Below are positions 1 to 13,300 of a stretch of DNA of 64,000 bases, piece by piece; the stretch's first letter is position 1; each line of letters begins with the position of its first letter. Under the pieces are notes generated by a model, which was given only the letters and a program-made list of their open reading frames with translations, was not told where the DNA came from and ran no database searches. The DNA comes from Notospermus geniculatus (taxonomy: Eukaryota; Nemertea; Pilidiophora; Heteronemertea; Lineidae): assembly GCA_002633025.1 (NCBI GenBank), contig NMRB01001548.1, forward strand, positions 69,078 to 133,077, read 5' to 3'. The translations under genes and the position numbers were made by a program.

Positions 1-1225
1 TTCATACTTCATTTAGTTTTGTGTGGTAATTTAGTTCAGTATGCCATTTTAGTCAAAGTTGATAATCATTATCGTTGTAACGGACATCTGTTATCCCTGG
101 AGACCAGGTTGTTAAAGTTTAAAGGTGTAGTCGCCTTGATTTAAGGTACAAGGCTCCTTTTAAGTGGGGGGATGTGACGGTGGTCGGACGACTGAGGATG
201 TCCTAGTGCGGCCCACCAGGAATGAGGTCAAGGAAGCTGGCTGATGGCAGAGAGTGATGAGATGTAGTTGAGAGAGACTTCCTTAAAATTCACGCAAAAC
301 CTATTTTTAATCACATGTAAATGCTGTAAATAAATGTTATGTTTACCATGGGCGTTTTAGGTTTGTTTTTGAGGACCATGATTCAGACTTAAGTAGCTTG
401 GTCGTAACAATGCTCGTATTAAACAGAAATTATGGTGGATGTACCGTGCACCACACCAGAGTCAGAAGTGTCAAATGCAACGTCATGAGACTTGCTGCAT
501 TGCAAGTTGCAATTGAAATTCATAGCATGAAAGTTGAATTGGTTGATAGAAAACTGTATACGCGCCTCGCAGGTAACACTGACAATGGAAGCCTTTACTG
601 CCGTTAGAGGCCGCCTGTTAATGGTCTAGAACGTCACAAAATTTGACGTAACAGACGTAAACCATGGCGTCAACGTCATTATGAATGACGTCGTGGCGTG
701 CAGTTTTTCTCTGTGACGTCAAATTCCATGACGTTCTAGGACCGCTAACTGGTGGTGGCCTCTAACGGCAGTAAAGTTTCCCACTCTTTAGATCTGTTCA
801 TGCAAAATAATTGATAGACAGTGGATTATCTTCTCCATCATTGAGAGACTGACACTTAGATCTGACAGGCAGAGATGTTATATCTGTGAGGTGAAGAGAT
901 AAGCGTGTGATGTTATTGGACCGTTGTGACATCAGGATGGCCTGCACCTTCTTCTCCATTCTGGAGATTTAAGGACCCTTTCGTGCACTTTTGACATTTG
1001 AAATGTGTCCAAGTTTGCCCGCAGGTTATGTTACTTGTGAAAGAAAATGTATATTAGCATATCCAGCAGAAGCAGGGAACAAAGACTGGAACCATTTATA
1101 TCATTTTGAGGTGTGATTTTAGGCCCATTTACATTCAGGTGGACAGAGAGCAAGTAGCCTAGCCCTTCACTTGATTCTGTTCGCCCCAAATCGTCTTCAT
1201 TTCACAAAAAATGTTTCGACTTGAG
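1..1225 (-). other. 3' flank / possible 3' UTR of the M6/PLP-like gene
   Basis: No coding sequence recognised. It contains one TGACGTCA-rich MITE (585-784). The only weak polyadenylation-like hexamer on the minus strand is ATTAAA near 304-309. Confidence 0.4.
585..784. mobile_element. MITE family 1, copy 1
   Basis: About 200 bp between inverted ends reading (G)GGA..CTTTACTGCCGTTAGAGG and its complement. The inside carries TGACGT-type motifs. Seven other copies lie in this window. The superfamily is unassigned because the target duplication is not clear. Confidence 0.85.
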
Positions 1226-1327
1226 TTAAATAAGTTCTGTGTGATATATCATGTGTATTACTGGGGACCTTCTTGCCTGTGCAAGATTATAAGCAGCAAG
1301 TATAGAAGGCAATGAAAAAAGATAAGA
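1226..1327 (-). CDS. M6/PLP-like gene, terminal coding exon 7
   Basis: The acceptor is TTCTTATTCAG. The exon is 102 nt in phase 0, ending with TAA at 1226-1228. It encodes the last 33 residues: a hydrophobic start that completes TM4 and then ILAAYNLAQARR, resembling the Ala-Ala-x-Tyr-Asn-x-Ala stretch at the end of TM4 in PLP/M6 proteins, and a short cytosolic tail. No canonical AATAAA was found downstream on the minus strand within the window, so the 3' end is undefined. Confidence 0.72.
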   Translation of the reverse strand, partial: SYLFSLPSILAAYNLAQARRSPVIHMIYHTELI

Positions 1328-4300
1328 CTGAATAAGAATTGTAGAAAGAAGTTGAATAAAATGTTAGAGGACTAATTGTTTGAAAATATAGATAGAATGA
1401 AAGAGGGAAAAGAGGGAAAATAATACAGGGACATGCTGGTATCTAGCATGCGACCTGCACCCATCACCAAGTCATGCCTGTGAATGGTGTTAGTACTTTA
1501 CATGGAGAATCGAAATCTGTTGACGAATCAACCGCCATTAAAACAAAAATAAAACAGTGGACATATAACTGACGGTGTATCACACCATCTGGCGGCGACA
1601 CGAAAAAAGATCCCGATGGCTAAGACTACAGCGCATGCGCATTTCTGAAAGTCCTTTCACCTTGACTTACCAAGCTGAAGACCACGATGATGGCGGAAGC
1701 GACGGCAACGGCCCAGCAGATCAGTACATCCATGCCCTTAAAAGGAAACAAAAAATGCAAATGTCTGACAGTGTATTGTAATCCTGTCACAGACATCAGT
1801 TGATGTTCACTTGAAACTCGAGAGATCATGCACCTTGAAAAAGATCCACGGAGAAACCGCAGGTTCTGATGATGCCCGTAAGATGGGAGTAGAGTCGAGT
1901 CGTCCAACATGCCACTGCACATCAACTCTATTAGCAAAACCAACGTGTTCTTTATCGCTGGGGGTCGAGAAAAAAAACCAAAAGGTGCCAGACTACTACA
2001 AAGCAATGTGCCAGTGCATGGAATAGACTCATAAAGTGTTTGTTATCAAACCATTTGACATTACTCAGAATTATTACCAATTAATTCATGCAAATGATAT
2101 TTGGATGCGAGATTTTCAGATAGACAACATAAAGATGCAAGCTCGAGTGCAAGTGAAGTCTACTGGTTTTTATAAACGTTCAAGTTACTTACGCCGTTCT
2201 GGAATATCAACTCGAACTAAGGTTTAGCGATTATCTAATGCTATTTCGACTGAGCCCGATGCCCCGGACTTGATAAGCTGAATAATGTTACTTGTGGATT
2301 GTATCGCCACATCAAATGTATACTGAGGAAGAGTAGAGTAGGTCCATCCCAACACCCCACACCACAGAATAACGAAAATAGCCCTCATGCTTACTTCCTC
2401 CCGACTAACTAAATTAATTTCATTGAGAATGTTCCTTTTTTTCATTGCAATGCTAAGAATCACGAATAGGTCCTTCTAAGTGAAAATATTTACCTAACAA
2501 CAGACCACTTCCAACTTATTTTTGTGAGGACGTTTTCAACATTATTTTCGTTCGTTTCATCGTTCTATTTTTTTTAGTTCAACATAACATGTTTCAGAAC
2601 TTTAAAAAACATGCAACACAACAAATGAACGTACCTCTTTGACAAAAAGGTCAAACGCGTTGCCGCATTCAATCGACCGCATTTTCGGAAAAGCTGGAAG
2701 GAAAGAGATCGGGTTTAAACTCTGATCTGAGGTGGAAGGTATCGTAATGGGAAGACTTTACTGCCGTTAGAGGCCGCCTCTTAGCGTCCTACAAGTCACA
2801 AAATTTGACGTCATAGACGTAGCCATGGCGTCCACGTCATTATGGACGACGCCATGGCATGCATTTCTTCTCTGTGACGTCAAATTCCATGACGTTCTAG
2901 GACCGCTAACTGGTGGTGGCCTCTAACGGCAGTAAAGTCTCCCGTTGGTTGCACTTTCAAGATCTATGTTTTGGCTTTTAATTTCAGGGCTCTGATTGGG
3001 AAAAACATTAGATTTGTTCCCTTTGAGCAAAATCTCCAGTGGTATTCGCAGTGTGTCTGGTTCGACTTACCATAGTTTTGAAGATCGAGGCAGTCAAGTT
3101 GACCCTGTATGTTGACGATCTTCATAACTGCTAGCAGCACCACAGGGACCATCATGATACCGCTGATTCCTTGCCAGCCCAAATGCAACACGAACGCGAA
3201 TATTAAACACTGAAAACAGATGAGAAACTCGTCTTTACTGCATGCAGCATAATGACAACATGGTGGTGTATCTCTCAGTTACAGTGGCAGTCATCTCCGG
3301 TGACAATACAAACGTTATCGTCTAAAGAAACCTCACGACAAAATTCCTCAAGCAAGGACCACCTTGCCATTGAATCTGTATGGCCTGTGGGTAGGACATA
3401 CACGGTTTCCATATTGCTTGGACTCCAGTCGCCGCTCCCAAAGCCAACCGACCCACCCCACCCTCATCCACGCCCTACCAACATAGGATGAAACAATCCT
3501 GCTCCATCCCAGAACCCATCAGCCACAACCGGTCATTGCAGGTGCTGGCAATTGTCAACTCTGTGACCTAATATCGACGAACTGTCCACTCTTTGTGCCA
3601 CCAATAACACATCCTTTGCTAAAAATAGCAGAGAAATCGATGGCAATCCTTCCTAAGTGATTTATCATTTTGGCTCTTCGTTCACTTGGAGACCACTTGC
3701 TGGCTTTTTACATATGGCTTCCAGCATAGAGGTTGTTCAATTACGTCGGCAATGTCGTGTCCACGAACCCCCACAGCCCCTCAAAAACATCAATACATGT
3801 AGTAATCGTTCATCTTTAGTGCAATCACGACAGTTGTACTAACACTTCACTCAATTGTGTACATATGTGTGTATATTCAGGTAAACGTAGGATGAAACAA
3901 GACTAGACATCTGCGTTTGGGGTAACGTCTTCGAAATTAACTGGACACACGGCAGATCACGATTCGGATGATGAATCGCAGAAATAAGCCTCGCATAGCT
4001 TTTTCTGTATGGAGCTTCCATTTTGAGTGAACGGTCACATGCTTGTGATAAAACAGCCAGGAACCGTCTGTGCCCTTTGCCTCTAACCTGGCTGCAAGGC
4101 CAATAATCCTTCTCATGAAGGGATACAAAACACAGCATCCAAAGTTAAAGGTTGGCGTTCCGATTTTCGGAAGTGCCCAAGAATATCTGCTGGACGAGCT
4201 GACCATGTCTGCTCCAAAAGAACTGAGAGCCCGCGGATGAACTGGCGAATGTCAAGGCTTGGAGGAAATATACTGTATAATTCCTCCAAGGTCAAGGGAA

Positions 4301-7300
4301 GGGACGTTTTTCACAAAGATTCCGAAACGCTAATCCTTTGTCAGCCTCCGCAAATGGACAATGAGTTTACGCACTCCATGGAGTTACGAGAGCTTCGTGA
4401 ATAAGGTCTTTGGTTCGAATGGACGGATTATGCCTAATCCTAAGCCGCAATCACTCTAGCATTTAGACAAAGAATAGGGTTTCTACTTACTATTACGTTA
4501 AGGGCTCGGGCACAGCCGTTTTTCTTGGACGTGTTGAATACGTGTCGGCTGGTCCAACCGGTCGAGAGGGATCCCACGATGAAAAAGAGGATGCCAAACA
4601 CTCCAGTTCCTATACACACGCCCATCACTATGAATTCCATGAAGTCCGGCATAATCGTGAAATCATCCTTTGCCCTGCAAAGACAATAAAGATAAACACG
4701 ATGAATACGCTGCTGTTGGGACCAAGGACCAACAACACAACCGAGCAGCAATCATGCCATCGTACCCACACAAAATACCTGCACCAGCATAAAAAGAGGC
4801 CTCATGCATTTGAAAAAAGGAATAACCACTCCATCAATCCCGGTTCCCCTCCTATTTTGGCCGTGTTGTCTACCTTTGATTCATTCACCGACACCGTTTG
4901 CTTTGCCATAGATTCCTTTTTCTCTCCTTTTCCAACCTTTCTCCTGTCATCAGCCACTTTCGATGAGTATTCAGAAATTACCGGTACTGTACCAGACAAA
5001 TTTACGAGTATTATGGGCGAACCACAAAAAAGCATCGTCAAAATGCATATAAGCATAAGAAATGGTTGAAAATGTGGCATGCCAAAATCCGAACCACTTC
5101 CTTACGGCATGTACGGTGTCCCTTGAGTGGTACTAACTGTTGTTTTGTTCACCCCATTTGCTGTTGCTGAACTATTATCAGAAGATAATGCTAAAGCAAA
5201 TGGTTCGTTCTCTGAGCCCCTGAAAGCATCAACACGGTAAATATGGTAATGAGAAGGTGATTTGGGGGAAGAAAGTTTCCTTCTTCCCCGACGATAGCTC
5301 TTCTGGTAAAACTATTGTCAGTTTTTACATCCCTTCAGCGTATACATGTATTATTTTCCACTATATGACAAGCTCAGGCAAAGGCACGAGATACCATGGA
5401 AGGTAGCCAGAGGTATTTCGGTTATGTGTACATGCATTCGTCTGCATACTTCACGGTTTCGATGCAAAATGATCGTCGGGGGAAAGGTGGACCGATATTG
5501 CTTATAATGTGTTGTTTTTGGGACACACTGCCACCAATGTCTTGGCGTTTTAGCAAGATAAGCGCTGCATCTGCAACCATCTGCAAATTTGCAGCCATTG
5601 CGTCGTTATGTAGAACGTGGCATGTGCATGTGCAACAGATACATGCATATACCAAGTTGTATTTCGTACAGAACCAAGCATCATTCTCGTTCACGTCGAT
5701 AGATATCTCAGATTTGGCCTCAAATGTCGGGCAAAACATCCTGAGAATATCCCTTCGTGTGCGGTGACGAAGGGAACGAGCACTAAGAACCCCTGATATT
5801 CTCAGGATGGGGCAAAACGTAAACTCGAAGACGGTAAACTCACTACAAAGTAGCCTATTCGAAATCAGCGTTTAGCATCACTCGATTTACAGAGCAAGTG
5901 CAGATATGCTGGGGGTCCAATTAAAAACCGACTTGAAAACGTTCCACCTTAAATGTTCGAGAAACGCAATAAACGTATCAGTTTTTTCATCTTTTGTTTT
6001 CTACATGTACGAGAGAAGCCAGGCAAAGTAAATCAACCACTACAGAAGAGATTCCACCTTTTTAGTTGCTGCGATTGGGAAAAAAATTAACCTTCAAAAT
6101 TACCTCGCCACGAGATATGCGCAAAATTTCACGGTTGTTTACCATCTAGAATCTCGAGGCAGACAGATCTCGATGTATAGGGATGTTCTAATCCACTTCA
6201 CGTTGAGCAAGTCATATTTGCCAATAGATTTTGGCCTGAACATAGAATGAGGTCTAAAGATAGTTTCGCCAAGGTTGCGTTGGCCCATTATTCAACTGCA
6301 GCTGTTAATCCGTTTTTCCTATCACCTCTGGCAAGAGGCCACATCGCGTTCTTTTAGCGAAGGTTTACCATAGTTTCCTGAAAGATTCGCTTCACCTGAA
6401 CTCGCTTCATGGCTCAGACAAGAAGGTTGCAAGATAAACACAAACAAAGTGCTGCGTGTAGTCAAATTCCCAACCTGCTTTCTTCATCTTTCCTGATGTC
6501 TCCGTTGCTTTCCTCGAATGCTTCGTGAAGGACGGCCTCCAACTGGCCCAGGGGGAGATACGTGAACAACCCTTCATACTAGCACAGTTGGTCACCTAAG
6601 GAACTGAGAAACGTACGCTCATTCCACGCTAGGATCTTCTGCTGAACAGCGAGTCTATCCAAACCTCTCCAGAACGATAATGAGATATTGTATTTTTTCA
6701 TGGGCACCGACGCCCTCGGGAATCTGCAGTTATTTGATGCTGTATGGCATCAACCACATGTTGTGATGAATCCTGGTGTTGCTCATCTTGCTGGTTAGCA
6801 GTTAGCACTATTTCCCCTTCAATAATTCACTCGTTTTAGTTGGCTTCACCAGGTATCCGGGCTATTTTTACCGTAGCCAATCTACGATGTTTACCTAGAG
6901 TACTCCTTCCAAATGAACATTGGATTGGCTTTATCTTCCTAAAGCAATATAATTCACTTCCGGCGATGTCTACAAACAGGTCGTAGTTGTCAATAAACCG
7001 ACGGCCGTCATGGCAATCTGCCACTCTCCTTTGTTGTGCTCCTGGTAGGGCTCTCATCCCTTTCTCGCTCGCAGCAATAATGTCAACAGACGAGTTGGCG
7101 CAGTCGATGTGGTACACTTCCGTCACAATGGGAGACTTTACTGCCGTTAGAGGCCGCCTGTTAGCGGTCCTAGAACGTCACAAAATTTGATGTCACCGAC
7201 GTATGTCTTGGCGTGCATTTCTTCTCTGTGACGTCAAATTCCGTGACGTTCTAGGGCCGCTAACTGGTGGTGGCCTCTAACGGCTGTAAATTCTTGGCTT

Positions 7301-10300
7301 TGTTGCAAGTCCCGCCGGGATCAGGAAAGAGAACAGTGAGGCCGGGTTTACATAGAAGTATACGGTTTACGGACACGCTCACGAACAAAGGTTTCATGGT
7401 CATGAACCCTTTGTTAAGCACTCCGGCCGCGTGACCATATACCTCATGTAAACCCGGCCTAAGAACGGCAGCCACTTCGATAAGGCAGTGATGGTCCCAC
7501 ATCGCAGTCGTATATTTCGTCACCGTGTTCGAGCAAATAGCATGATGTGACGCCTGATCTGCAATAAGCCTCTCTTCTGTCTCCAAACACACATTCTGAG
7601 ACTGTTTGGAGACAAGCTTGTCGTTTGTCTGTGGTCTCAGTTCACACACTTCCACTTCCATAAGCAACAAGTCCGATCACGCTACATGATCATTATGTTC
7701 TAGCGGCCCATTCTACTCCGACCTTGTGACGTATCATGGCGTCTAATATATGACGACTCCGATGGGGTCGAGAGCAGACAGAATATTGACCGACAAAACA
7801 GACATCGAAAAAGTGGAATCGGTGAACTGATCTTGCAATGTCTGAATCACTAGTCTAGTAAAAGAAGGTATCTGTTGAAAGGTTCATGAAAAAGACCATA
7901 GCCTCTTGATTTATTCCCGCTAATTTCCAATATCTCCGTTTACCTCCCATTTGCATTTCGTTTCCATGACAGCGCCCCGGATGTACGTGACTCGTACTTT
8001 CAAGCTGACCTTCTCAATATGGCAGGAATTATGTGGCCATTACTTATCGTCGGGTTCCCATAAAACAGCTAAAGGATCTCTGCCCTTTGATCATTTTGTA
8101 GTCAGTGAAGAATTCGTCCTCATAGCGCTTTTCACTTCATCATATGTTTGCCTTGGGTAAAGAGTAGGCTGTGAAATGCCATGTATGTATTTCTCATGTT
8201 ACATCTCCGATACTGATTGCACCAGGTTTTGTAACATTTTTGCAAATGTTACATCAAGCAACAAAGAACATCTTCTTTTTTGGAATTTTTTCATCCGAAT
8301 CTTTGCTGTGAGCTTGTAAATGGAGAACTCTAGGCGTACAGTTTTCTTTGCTGCTGTGACCTTTTACAGTTGGCGCCAACATTTCCCTCGATAGTGTACA
8401 TGTAAACCTTTCCCTGAGTTGCACTTACTTCGTGCCATGGTGGATAGGCAAGGTTTTAATCTACGCCGTAAAGTGCTGATATGAGATGGCTATGGTTTAA
8501 TTAATCAGGGTTGGAGGCAGTAAGTTATGATCTCACGATCCTGTATAATGGTGCTGTGATAGCAAAACAAAGACGACTGCTATGCATGTATTATGAAATG
8601 TATTTATGTGAAAGCCTCCATGGAGAATTGAATTGCACTGGAGTGAAGATACTTGGCTGTTTTTTCTATGAGTGTGAGGCTTTTTGGTGCTCCTCATGTC
8701 ATGAGCAACTATTTCAACTACAAACCTCACAAACTATATGCAACGGAAATATACTTACATTCTTTTGTCTATAAGGTCTCTGCTCCTCTTTATTCCTACT
8801 ATGCAACCCCCTGCGAAGCCCCCGATGCCCAGGAGCATGAGGACGAACGCGGACAGGGTGCGGCATGAGATACCGGCCAGGCATCGCAGACAGTTGGAGC
8901 AACAGCCTGCAAAGAGAAAGGGAGGAACAAATAAGATGACGACAAACTAGAGCCTGAGTTCGGAGAAATGATGGAAGAGTTATCAAGAAAACAGCCGAGT
9001 TCTCATTCTGGAATCATTTCGTTATGGACGTAGAACAAGCCTAAAGAGTTACTTAGAGGGCGGTTCTGTCTAGACTCCCAAGCATATAATCCCACTTCCA
9101 ATCAGTAAAATACAGATTTTCGGAGGCACGAGTGACAGTTTGCCAACACGATCGATACGTCATATTGACAAATGTTATGTAGCTGATATTATTTGCCTGG
9201 AGACAGGGGTTGTGAGAGATCGCCGGATTGATGGACACTTGAAGATGTCCCGACTGGAGGTTTAGTACATTTCACTCATTGTCAATAGAGGTGACGTCAC
9301 ATTTCCATGACGACACGATGCCGCCATACTGGCCGTCAAAATGTCAAGCGACATCACAGCATGAACACAGCGTCAACACAGAGATCGTGACATCAAAATG
9401 TCATGGCGTGATAGTTTTGAGTCATCACCGGCCATTGGACGGCCAACATGACCGATCTTTTGCAGTCACGTGACTGTTGTGACGTCAGTGAAGAACCTCT
9501 ATAGTTTGAGAGAATTCTTTACTCGTCTCACCCGCCCTGCAGAATCATCTTGGCAACAATTGACTTTATCAGAGATGTCATCAACATCTTCGCTTCCCGA
9601 CCAAACCAATATACAATTCATACAAAATCGAACATTAATCTACTCAACAGAGTGGTTCACCGTCTCTGGAAGCGTACATTCGCCTCTTGGGACAGGAGTC
9701 TCGTCATCCTCGCCCCAGGTTAACAATCCCCGCATCTTGTAGCCGGGGATATACGCATGTAACCTATTGGGTACAAGGTTTGTCCGCTGTTGTAGAAGAT
9801 CAATACCATTTCCATACAGTCTAGAGCTTCATCCGTTAGGAACGGAACCCACAGCGGGTGGCATGTTCTGTGTCAACAGCTTCTCTGAGAGGAACAGCCA
9901 GCACTGGTTCAGAGTCAGCCGACGTTCAAAGGGAGTTCCTTGCTTTGATAACTGATACAGACACCTCGGGTGTAGCTGTAACTTCGAGGGAAGGTCCTTC
10001 AGGGATGAGATGATGACCCGGGCAGAAGGCAATGGGAAACTAGAGTCGCTCGAAGACTCCATGGTTGTATCGGCCCAAAGTTGATTTGAAACATAAAAAT
10101 CTACATGTATTTAACTCTAAGGCGAGTAACTGACGATAAAGTGGGATGTTGATACTCTTCCCAGTTTGGCCATTTCGGAAAACGCAAAAAGTCGGATCTG
10201 AAGAGCTCGAAGCAACGAAAAAGATCGAATTATGTTAGAATAACAACCTTTCAAATCTACATACAACAAAAGAGTTGCGTTCAGAATAACCATGGCTTCA

Positions 10301-13300
10301 GCAGCTAACAGTTTTCCCGAGTTTTTTATTGGAAAACATCGCACTGCTTATGGTGTTGTAACCACTCATACCCATCATGCTCATGTTAACCAAATGAGAA
10401 GAGAGTCAAACACATCATGGAGAGGTTTGTTGATGGGATGTGGAAGATATTGACTGGCCAGATTCTACCACGATAGTCCGACTTTCAAGAACGACGACTT
10501 TGAAGAGCGTTATCGAAGAAAATTCGAAGAGTCCACTTCAATCAGACGACTGTGACAATCAGAACACTCTGCCAGATATGTACGTTTTATACTTCGTCAT
10601 ATGAGCAACAGTGGTTTCCCAAACGTTGGTACGTTTTGCTGCATGAAGGAAAACGGCTGGTTCAGGCCAGATGAAAAAAAACCCAACCGTGTGAATTACT
10701 CTGCAGTTCCTTTTCATCTGGCTGCAGTCAGCTCTGTAAGAACAAGCTCATCTACTTTCATAACTCATTATTTCTAGGTTGGTGTAAGAAACCTTCCTGT
10801 TCTAAATGGGCAATGCCCCTTGATTTATGGCAACGTACGTCACGTGGGATGGTTATTAGCAATAACGTTAGAATGATGCCTTCTTTACGGATCTAGTTGA
10901 AAGAGAATTGCTAATGTGAGAAATTTATGGCAGGCTGGGCAGATGAGGACTCCGAGACAGCATGCAAGGGTTGGTGGAATAGACGATCAGATCTTAGAAG
11001 CGAGTATTGGATCTGATCAAGTAACAAGTCTGGCCATCCTTGCCTCGTCTGCTGTCTACGATGACGGAGGACGCCGTCTGCCTTCCAAATCCCTCAAGCG
11101 GGCGTGTTAATTCATTGCACGACCTAATCCATCGCTCACTTGACAGAGATGAAGACATAATCATCTGATATCCCTTCGCACCATCCTCGATATTCCGGTA
11201 CGCGTCGTAAATTAATCACGACGGGCTTCCCGCTTGTCTCCTACCCGAAGAGCCCTTCGGGGAATCTCGAGAAAGTCTATTAAAGTGTGAGCTAATTTCC
11301 TCAACACTCAAGGCCACTCCTGACGTTTGTCAACGAAAGGAATTACCAAAGGGTATTTGTCACGTGTTCATGAATCTATATCTCCACCCCTTCTCTTGAA
11401 ACGTCGTGAGGTCAGACTGTTGCTTTCTCTGCACCAAGTCCGTCCAATCCCTGGAGCCTCTCCTTGCGGCGTCTGGTTTGGCCGGGGTCAGCCTGCTGTG
11501 GGATCCCTACATGACCTAAAGTATGTGTTGTATCTGGGTAATGATATGAAGCCACTCTCTCTCTCACACAAGGTCGGCCGTGGTAAGTGGCATCCACTAC
11601 AACATCAGGACGGTCGACGGCTATCAGAAAGAAATATTTCGGTATTCCTTGTCCATCTCCTCGGTGGAATCTCTTCAATAATTGAGCAGCTTCCAGGGCA
11701 GGCCCTATCCTTTTATCCGGGTGCAACTTCAATCAGTCGTCGCTCGTGATGGGATTGGTTACATGGAGAGTACTTGTCGGATACCTTTCCCTTGTTCATA
11801 ATCCTCCTCGCTGTACACTTATAGCAGTATGCCATCAGATAGCCTGTGTCTGCTGTCGGTGATACCTATACTATCGTATGTAATAAAAGGAAGACGTAGT
11901 TGTATATATCGGATTAGGAAAAACGTCAGTAAGAACCTCGATCCTAATCTACCGATCAATGTCGATGTTTATGTGGGACAAGTGATGCTATCAGACAGAC
12001 GCACCACGGCATTCGAGGCGGGCCTTTTCTGTCACCGACCAGACTCGATTGCGGTTACCTTTTTACGACGTCTTGTCCGTGTTGCGATACGTCAAGGACG
12101 TCGTGACGCGACGTAATTACGTTGCTTTGCTCTGTTTTTGACGTCTTCGGTACAACCGCTCACAACGCCGTCCTTTCGGGATAAAAAGTTATGCGGGTTC
12201 CCCATTGGTTTGATTCTTCGCTGATGAATTGCCAGCATCCGTATACAAGCATGCATGCTCAACGGAATCTCTGCGGTGGGTTTCCAACATATATTCCGTA
12301 CGATAGGGACTCTTTAGCCATGGTATGCTGTATTTCAACATTCATTTATTTACTCATCATCAGGGCTTCCCGCAATTTGCAGGTTTATCGTTCACCTTGG
12401 GTTGCTGGTTGACTCATACTGTACCAGACAATCTGAAGGCATGAAATGAATATGAAGAGGTCGGTATGGTTTTAGTGAAAAACGTCGGGGAGCCGCTAGA
12501 TGGATCTCTCAATAATCACTTTCTCTACGTGACTTAAGTAAAAAGGAATGTTTGTCTGTAGAAAAATGGTGTTGGCAAGATTTCGTCTTTGTTTCTGAGA
12601 GTTGACTTTGTAGGGCTACGAATGAAGTGGAAATGAGAGGCGGCAGCGTACGTCTTGTTCAAGTCAAGTTGTTCGTATTTCTGGAGTACTATTTGCCTGC
12701 ACGGCCGAGCTCGCGGTGGTATCATCCCCTGAAAGCATGACACCATAACTTGACCAGCTTACTCTCCCCACTGAACGTACTCTGGCCAGTTTCTCTGTCA
12801 GCATAATTCCTCCCGAGTCCGCGAAGACGCAGTACCCATCATCTCATCGAGTTGAAGGATTTTGAGACAGCATTATGGAAATCTTGTACATCACATTTAA
12901 ATATGGTTTATCAGACATTCTCAGTATCCAAGATTCACCAATAATTAACTTGGGGCCTGGTGGGAGTCAGGATCATGAATATGATAACGAAAGACGACAG
13001 ATGGTGACTCATGGAGGGTGAAGGCCAGGCTACTTGATTTTAGTATGTTGTCAAAAACTTGGTTGATGGCTCGATCCGCCTGTGATGCGGCTAGACTGTG
13101 ATACTGAATACGTCTATCTTTTTTGGTTTTGCATTGCTCCTCAATTTCTACCTTTTCTGCTGCTCTAAACATTGCAAGACAATATCAGACTGCGTGTTGT
13201 TCTGTAAGTGTTAAGGTCTACTCATATTGGGGTTGGTTCTAAACCTGGCACTGGTATCATATTATGGCCAGAAATCATGAAAAAAATGTATATATAAATA

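Noticed and set aside
2188-2222. Micro-exon in intron 5 (acceptor CCTTAG, donor GTAAGT)
   Set aside because: Exons 5 and 6 already join in phase 0 and match the family architecture. A 24-25 nt insert would add residues with no counterpart.
4400-4425. tRNA B-box-like GGTTCGAAT
   Set aside because: No A box or cloverleaf could be placed around it.
4542-5069. 175-codon plus-strand ORF
   Set aside because: It overlaps exon 3 of the M6/PLP-like gene on the opposite strand and is explained as its shadow plus chance extension.
8421-8455. Alternative first exon (CCACCATGGCACGAA followed by GTAAGT, minus strand)
   Set aside because: Its phase (one base left over) does not fit exon 3, and it lies downstream of exon 2.
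11327-11749. 140-codon ORF with a 106-codon ORF on the other strand
   Set aside because: No recognisable domain, no splice support, both strands open; left unannotated.
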